Positions 1 to 6,700 of a DNA stretch of 10,686 bases are shown piece by piece. Below the pieces are notes generated by a model that did not search any database, was not told the DNA's origin, and saw only the letters and a program-made list of their open reading frames with translations. Source of the stretch: Cephalothrix spiralis (taxonomy: Eukaryota > Nemertea > Palaeonemertea > Archinemertea > Cephalotrichidae); assembly GCA_032353305.1 (NCBI GenBank), contig JAUCNG010396256.1, forward strand, positions 1 through 10,686. Direction: 5' to 3'. Position 1 is the stretch's first letter, and every line of letters starts with the position of its first letter. The translations under genes were made by a program, and so were the position numbers.

Positions 1-560
1 TTCGCCAGACATTCGACGCCAGTTCACCGTCGAACGCTGGGGAGGGGGGGTCAGCATAAACATTGACCGGTGCATAAAGGTTCCGAGCTTAGAGGCCCCA
101 ACGAAAATCGACAATTTTGTTGGCAATCACTGCATGCATTAAACAAAATAGCCTATCAGTATTAATGTATATGTCAGGCCTCACAGTTCTCCTTTGTAAG
201 GATATCCTAAAAATGACCATTCCTCCTAAAATCATGACCATTTCTCATAAAATTTGCTGAAAATGGTTTAAAAAGTGTCAAAAATTTCTCGCCTCGCTTC
301 GCTCGGCTTCAAATTTTATAATTTTAAGTTTATTTGTGCAAAGGCACGGGACAAAAATTAAAAAACTAATTATGGTTAATTATATGCAAAGATTATATTG
401 ATTTATTGAAAAGCAAAAATATTTTGTTTGTAGTAAAACAAAGTTAATAGAAAATCCACTCATATTATCATAAAATCTTATTTAATTGTCAAAATTAAAT
501 TTCCCTAGCCGAATAATAATTATTTTATTGTTCATTTTTACATTTAATCCTTTTTTTTAG
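1..560. other. Intron upstream of exon 1, AT-rich, with repeat fragments
   Basis: No coding exon is seen. The first ~25 bases (GCCAGACATTCGACGCC at 4-20) resemble the SINE tail at 9863-9880 (GCCAGACATCTGACGCC), so the window may open at the end of a SINE. A Tc/Tg-type low-complexity unit with CGCTTCGCTCGGC lies near 295-307. The remainder (310-550) is AT-rich and ends in the poly-T acceptor of exon 1. Confidence 0.5.
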
Positions 561-708
561 GTATGATGCAAAAATTGTTGATATCAATTACAGAGGGAAG
601 AAAATTATGGTTCATTTTGATCGATGGAATACACGTTTTGATAAATGGATTGAAGTCACGAGTGCCAATATAAGACCCCAAAAGATTAAAAAGCAAAAGA
701 AAGATACG
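561..708 (+). CDS. PHF20: Exon 1 in window: first Tudor domain
   Basis: The acceptor is an eight-T run plus AG just before 561; the first base completes a Trp codon begun in an upstream exon. The frame reads YDAKIVDINY..., then VHFDRWNTRFDKWIE and a final ...SANIRP. This is the hallmark of the first Tudor repeat of PHF20-type proteins, including the RW-x-x-R-[FY]-D-[KE]-W core and the closing RP. A Lys-rich linker of about ten residues follows. The donor at 709 (ACG|GTTCGT) is weak, but it is the only one giving phase 0, which the next exon needs; GTAATA at 713 would break the frame. The N-terminal strand of the domain must come from the exon before the window. Confidence 0.85.
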
Positions 709-3700
709 GTTCGTAATAGCAATTTACTCATGTGGTGTCGGTTAAAAATATAAATGTGCCGCCAGGTCTAGATAGTTCAAGTTGACCACTCACTTGGAAA
801 ACAAGGAAATAGTCAGTGTTGAGATTGATTCAAAAAGTCAAGGATTTCAAATTTTGATGAAAGCTTGGGAAAATGTTCTTGTTGATTAATTCACGACAAA
901 CTATTCGTCGTGAAAGCCATTTTTCGTGCCAAAATATATGTCGCGTCAAAGACATTTTCATTGCAAATTATAGAATCTTGGTTAGCGAATTTTTTTGAAT
1001 TGGTTTGGGAAAGTCTTCACTATTAACTTGATAGCATGTTAAGATATAATTTTCAAATGCTCGAGTGCTTTATCGGTATTGTCTAATTCTCTCTAAGTTC
1101 ATGTCTAAGTGGTTACGCTTCCCGTCAAATGTATGATTCAATTACTGATAGCTGTTTTGTTATAAGTGAAAATAAGTCATTATTTTTTTTCATAAAAACG
1201 CTATTTCCGTTCAAACTACACTGTATTACAGAAAAATTATTCAAAATACGTTCTATTCAGAACATTAAATTACAAGAATCTAAACAGCTGTCGGTCAATT
1301 AATCATACATTTGACGGGAAGCGTTACCACACGTATTATTGATCATAAGACCATACCAATTAAACACTCGACGTGCACTTGAAACTGCGACGACTTGTAC
1401 TTGTCAATTCTTTTTTTAATTTAGATATTTATATTTTTTAAAGGAAACATCATTAACAATATCGCATTTTACATTTGACATTATACAAATATACATGATT
1501 CTCTTATTGAATTAAAATAAACAACGCAAATTGTTTAAAAAAATAAAATAATATCTTAATGAATTATCAAGTTAATAGTGAAAAATACTATTAATAGTCT
1601 ATGTTGATCGCGTCTATAGAAATAACGTTTTTTTATAAACTTGATTTACAAAGGTGCGATTGACATAAAAGGGCTTAAAAATACAGTTGATGACTCGCAG
1701 TCATATAATTTATTCATGATAAAACTTAATCTAACTTCACTAAAATTTTTCTTTTATTCAGATTTTTAAGCCTAATGACATTGTGCATGCTCGGTGGTCA
1801 GACGGCCGAATGTATCCTGCTAAAGTGCTTAGTTACGATAAGAAAGGTATGTCATTTTTATCTCAAGAAAGCTGAGGAGTCAAGGAAAATTGGCATACAC
1901 GTATGCTGAAAATTGGAGGTACCCACCCCCAATTCTTTTGCACGTGCTTGATAAAAAACATTCTGCGGCCCATAATTTTTTACTCTGGTAAACGCGTGCT
2001 AAGAACTTTGTGCTAACTGACCGGCCCTATCATACTAAGCTCTTGGATAATACAGAGAAAGCTTCGGTGTACTAGTCCCGAGATTCGACTGGACGTTCTA
2101 AATTCAAATCAGCAATACATGTTTAGCACGGACAGTCGTGGCGCGCATTTATCAGAGTAACAACGCGCAACTTTTTCCGAAAAAATTTGACCACCCACCC
2201 AATTTTTGCCATTTGGCTCTGTTTTGCTACTAAATTGTAAATGGTACTTCAAGCTCATATAATCAATAATACTTGTCAATAACATGTTTAAAAGCCTAAA
2301 TATGGTAAAGAAACAAAGGAGGAAAAAATTGGCAAAAACCTGGAAAAATAGAATAAATTGGTTTTTGGCCAAAAAAAAGTACCCACCCCAGCGTATGTGT
2401 ATGCCAATTTTTTCCATTGATCCCCTCCCTGAAGAAAGTATACAATTTTTTCTCAGAGATTTTTTACATCGTATTTTCTTTTGCAGAAATGTTATATCAC
2501 GTTCTATATATTGATGGATTTTCTAAATACGTAGCGGCAACTACAATAAAAACTTTGCCAGAGGATATTAAGAAAAGTGTAAGTGTTAAAAAGATAAGTT
2601 AACTTTCAGTCATTCAGATGAATATTACACATAATATAAAGAGATCGTTGTTTCAATTTGACTTACAAAATGCAGTTTATCGATACAGTTTATCGATACT
2701 TTGACGGAACAGAGCTGTGATGCCACCCAAATGTCATAGTGACATTTATTTTTAAAGCCGATTTCAATTCTGACATCATTTTTTGAATAAATTTCTCACC
2801 GTTTGACTCATATAACAAAATTAGGTTATTTGCACCGCTGGGCGGAGTCATAGTTACGCCTTTTTTTCATATGTAGGGCGTCAGATGACTTCTCGAATAG
2901 ACACAATGGTCCGCCTGCCGAGAATTTACCCTTATTGGCACCTGGGAAGACGCCTCTCGTGTACTCTTTTCCCAGGTTCTTTTTATGTGCATGATAAGTA
3001 TATCATACACACCAGGCCAAGACAATTTAATGCGTCGCAATTGTCTTTGATTTTGCATTCACGCAATCCAGTCTGAAACGCTGGATGACAGCCTGTATAG
3101 ATCAGTTGGCGAGAGAAGTGGATCGAACGGGGTTCGTACACTCGACCATGAGATTTTCTCATGCTCTACCTACTGAGCTAACCAGGCGGACAAATCCACT
3201 GACCTCTAAATAGCCTTTGATAATCCCCGTTCCCTAACTTTTCCTATGATACCCGACATGGCCCTGTGTGCGCTGGTGTTTGTAGATAAATTTCCTTCAA
3301 TTTGCCATAGTCTATCGATAATCTGCCAGAACAGAGCCATGACGACACCAAAATGACGTCACGACACCAGTCAAAAATGACGCTGATTTTGAAAAATGGA
3401 ATTGACACCAAACCGGAAATCGTTTCATCCGATTTACTATCAAGGACCATTTGAAACGAAAATATTATTTGGGAATTATACAAACATAAATAACAATCTG
3501 GGGCGAATTCCAAACATTATTTTGACTCTGGCAATGTGCATTCAATTTTGTATTTTTATTTTTGATGTTTTGTCTTGCAGAAACTCAAGTTCAGTAGAAC
3601 GCCGTTACTGTTGCCAGCTAAAGTAGATCCATTGGCTCCAAAACAGAATGAACAATTAGGTCGTGGGAAAAGAGTTCGCCGTGAGAAGTCATGTGAGGGT

Positions 3701-6700
3701 TTCGAGGTTGAAAAATTGCAGCATGAACGAAAGGACTCAGTTGGCGAAAAAGATGGTGAGCGCCTTCTTGGGGAGCGCCATAGGCGACGCTCTCGGAAAG
3801 GTATGTCCTTGTTATATGTTACTTAATCCGTAGAATGACCAAAGGGGTGATGCTCCATACTTCCGGTTCAGGATGAACTATTTTGCGTACGACGTGCACT
3901 ATTTGTGCGTATGCATATGACGATCTGCCTACGTTATATCGTCTGAGCTGACCTTTACTTTTTTCACAATTTAATCTGGTCTCATGCTTGCTCAATTGAC
4001 ATCGTATCTATCTGGTTCTAAAATGTTTAGTTTTTTTCAATAATGGGCAAAATCTTATGATGACCGCCAGTATGTAAGGTCCGTGAGAGGGGCACTGTAA
4101 TAAAAGCATTATATGGTCTTATATTGATAAAATGACGTCATATAAGGCATTATATTACGTCAGAAGTTGCTAAAATTAGTACCTACCTAAAACACTTTGA
4201 GCCACTCGTGATCCTTGGGCAAGTTCTGAACCTGACATTGCCCTGTTAGTGGCTCGGTCACGCTGAAAACATGGAAGTGGGGCACTTGATAAGGAAAACA
4301 TTGCGTGGTATATACCGCGTTGGTATAAAGATTAGGACGCCGTGTAATCAGGAGGTCCCGGGTTTGAGTCCCGTGCGTTCTTCCACCACTTTTTTTCGTA
4401 AGAACCTTAAGCAAGTTGCCTACTTGATGGCTAGGTTAGGTTAAATACGTGAAGTGGAATGTCTTTCCGCAAGGGGGGTTCCCTCCCTTCGTAATAAACA
4501 CGCACAGGTCCGGTATCATTAAAGTTTTGTTTTAATTCTCAAATAACATTTTCAAATATGCATACATAAAAACAATATATAAGATTGAGATTAGTTTTTC
4601 TTTCTTTTACATAAACAAAATAAGACACAGTTATAAGGGGGGAATATGACGGGAGTACTGGACCGAAGATTACAGCGATGCTCGGTGACCGCGCTTTCTG
4701 GGTCCCCAGTACTGAAAAATGAACGAATGTTTGATCACACTCGCAAGAGGGTGTACATGGGCTATAACGGGAAACGGTTTTTGCTCCACCGGGCACGGTT
4801 TTTTGGAAAATAATGATTCCAGGTCCGGTTCTTTACGAAATTTTGATTTCGGCAAGGGTTCCGAGGACACTGATTTCTATGGGTACGGGCAACGGATTTC
4901 TGATTTCTTCTAGTCGTGTGCACGGGCTGCAGGCAGATGTTTTAACTGGTATTGGGCTTCGGGAAGCCTTCTGGATCACATGAGATAGGTCATAATATGC
5001 ATTTGGCATCCATTTCCGCCACCTAAAATGATTACAGAACAAAGCATCTCAACTTCAGACCTCTTATAGAACAGTCTTTGGCTAATCAGTACTTTCGAAG
5101 GTATTAGTGCGCTGCGTATTCGACCATTTGCGATAAAGTTCCGGGCACCGTTTTTTCAAAACTAATGCCTTCGGGTCCGGGTTTTAGACCTTTGGGCACG
5201 GTTGTTCCGAAAATAATGGTTCCGGGTCCGGGTTTCAGACCCCCCATGTACAGTGTACACCCTCTCGCAATAGTGGTTTTAATATAATTATGAATTTCCA
5301 GATTCTACATCTCCATCTGTAACGGACAAGAAACCAACAGCAAAGAATGTAAAGAAAATTGTTATTATGCCGAAGATCATTGCCAACGAACCGGTGTCAC
5401 CTGAAGCCCCGCCTGTCGAGCCAGAGCCGAAGCCTGTTGAGAAAAAGGAAGCAAAGAAAATTGTTATCAAGCCCAAAATCGTGAGCGTAGAGGCCCCGAA
5501 GGAGAAGACTCCTTCCCCGAAAAAAGTGACGATCGTTTCCGGTGATGACCACTGTTATGATAGTGATGACCATACGGAGGTTAGAATTCTCTCAGATGAA
5601 GATGATAATGACGATAAATCCGAAAATGATTTTGTAGATGCAGGTTAGTTTCACTTTTGGTTCATTTACGCTAGCCGGTTTCTCTTTCCAGTACATTCTC
5701 TTAAGAGTACCTTGGCCAGGAGCCGAGCAAATGCAATCTACCACTACTACTAGGTTTTTGTTAAGACCCGAACCGCGTCCTTCAAAATAAAATTGTATTG
5801 TGTATTTTTCGCGGCAAAACCAGAGATATACAGAGATATTTGAAAAAGATTTGTTCGATGCTCGCTTCGGGTTTCAATGCTCGAACCGGGCCCTCGAAAT
5901 TGCTACCCTTAGGTACAGAACCAAAGTTAGAGTTATGGCGGCCATCATAATATTATTATCATCATTACTGTGCTTTTGAACTAAATTTATAGCGCCACAT
6001 TCAGGTATTTGTACATTGTATGGAACTGAGTAAATACCGTAACTCTTTAACTTAGCCTTGTAGATATGGTCTATATTGGCCATGTCAACAAGTAAAGTTT
6101 AGTTCTGTACATATTCGAGGTGCAATCCAGACGTTCTAAATTTGTTTATCTTTTCTCGTTTAGGATTGATACCTGGTGAAATGCTAGATTCATCGGTTAA
6201 AGACATCAAAGTGATTGAAAAACCTTCAAAACATGAACAAAAAGTCAAAATAAAGGCAGAAGTGGTGCCAGCATCAGAGGCTTTAACTCTGGAAGCAATT
6301 TCTGATTCACAGCCCATTATTATTACTAAAAAACAAGGTAGGCAATTTACCGACTTAATAAAAGATGGCGTGGCATCAAAATTTTTTCTCAATCGAAATA
6401 AAAGAAGAGGCTTGAGAAAATTATAGTTTTTAAGATCGAGGATCGGAAATTCCGTCAGCAGCACTAAAAAATATCGGCAGCGGCGGGGAAAAAATAAATA
6501 TTGTGTTTTTATTTAATTAAGTCGGCGGATTTGTAAAATCAATTAATAAACAAGACCTTAATGTCATTCCAAGGCAAACATATTTAATCTTAATGACATT
6601 TCGAGAACATGTGCGGACAAAATAATGCGATTTTCAATATACCTTAACTTTCATTTTGGCCGCGGTTATCTGAATTAATGTGCAGTTTAAACCGATAATT

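Larger units (their letters stand above)
4747..5264. mobile_element. 518-bp non-autonomous DNA transposon with terminal inverted repeats
   Basis: The left end reads GAGGGTGTACATGGG (4747-4761). The right end, read inwards, is GAGGGTGTACA, then an extra CTGTACA, then TGGGG. Direct TCGCAA copies flank the element (4741-4746 and 5265-5270), giving a 6-bp target duplication. The interior is GC-richer than the surroundings and contains three copies of a ~51-bp unit (near 4789, 5139 and 5191). No coding capacity is seen. The superfamily is uncertain: a 6-bp duplication does not single one out. It ends 37 nt before exon 5, so it probably supplies or displaces the branch-point region of that intron. 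Confidence 0.72.

Noticed and set aside
2109-2417. 102-codon open frame on the minus strand
   Set aside because: It lies inside the hAT-like element, is Phe/Leu-rich from poly-A/T reading, and shows no transposase motif.
3114-3195. Possible functional tRNA gene on the minus strand
   Set aside because: Box A and the D stem are good, but the acceptor and T stems do not pair and the anticodon arm is irregular; the attached tail marks a SINE.
4539-5042. Several overlapping open frames on both strands
   Set aside because: They fall in or across the edge of the 518-bp inverted-repeat element and have no recognisable protein features.
6099-6464. 121-codon open frame on the minus strand
   Set aside because: Antisense shadow of exon 6, whose + strand frame has matching splice sites and phase.
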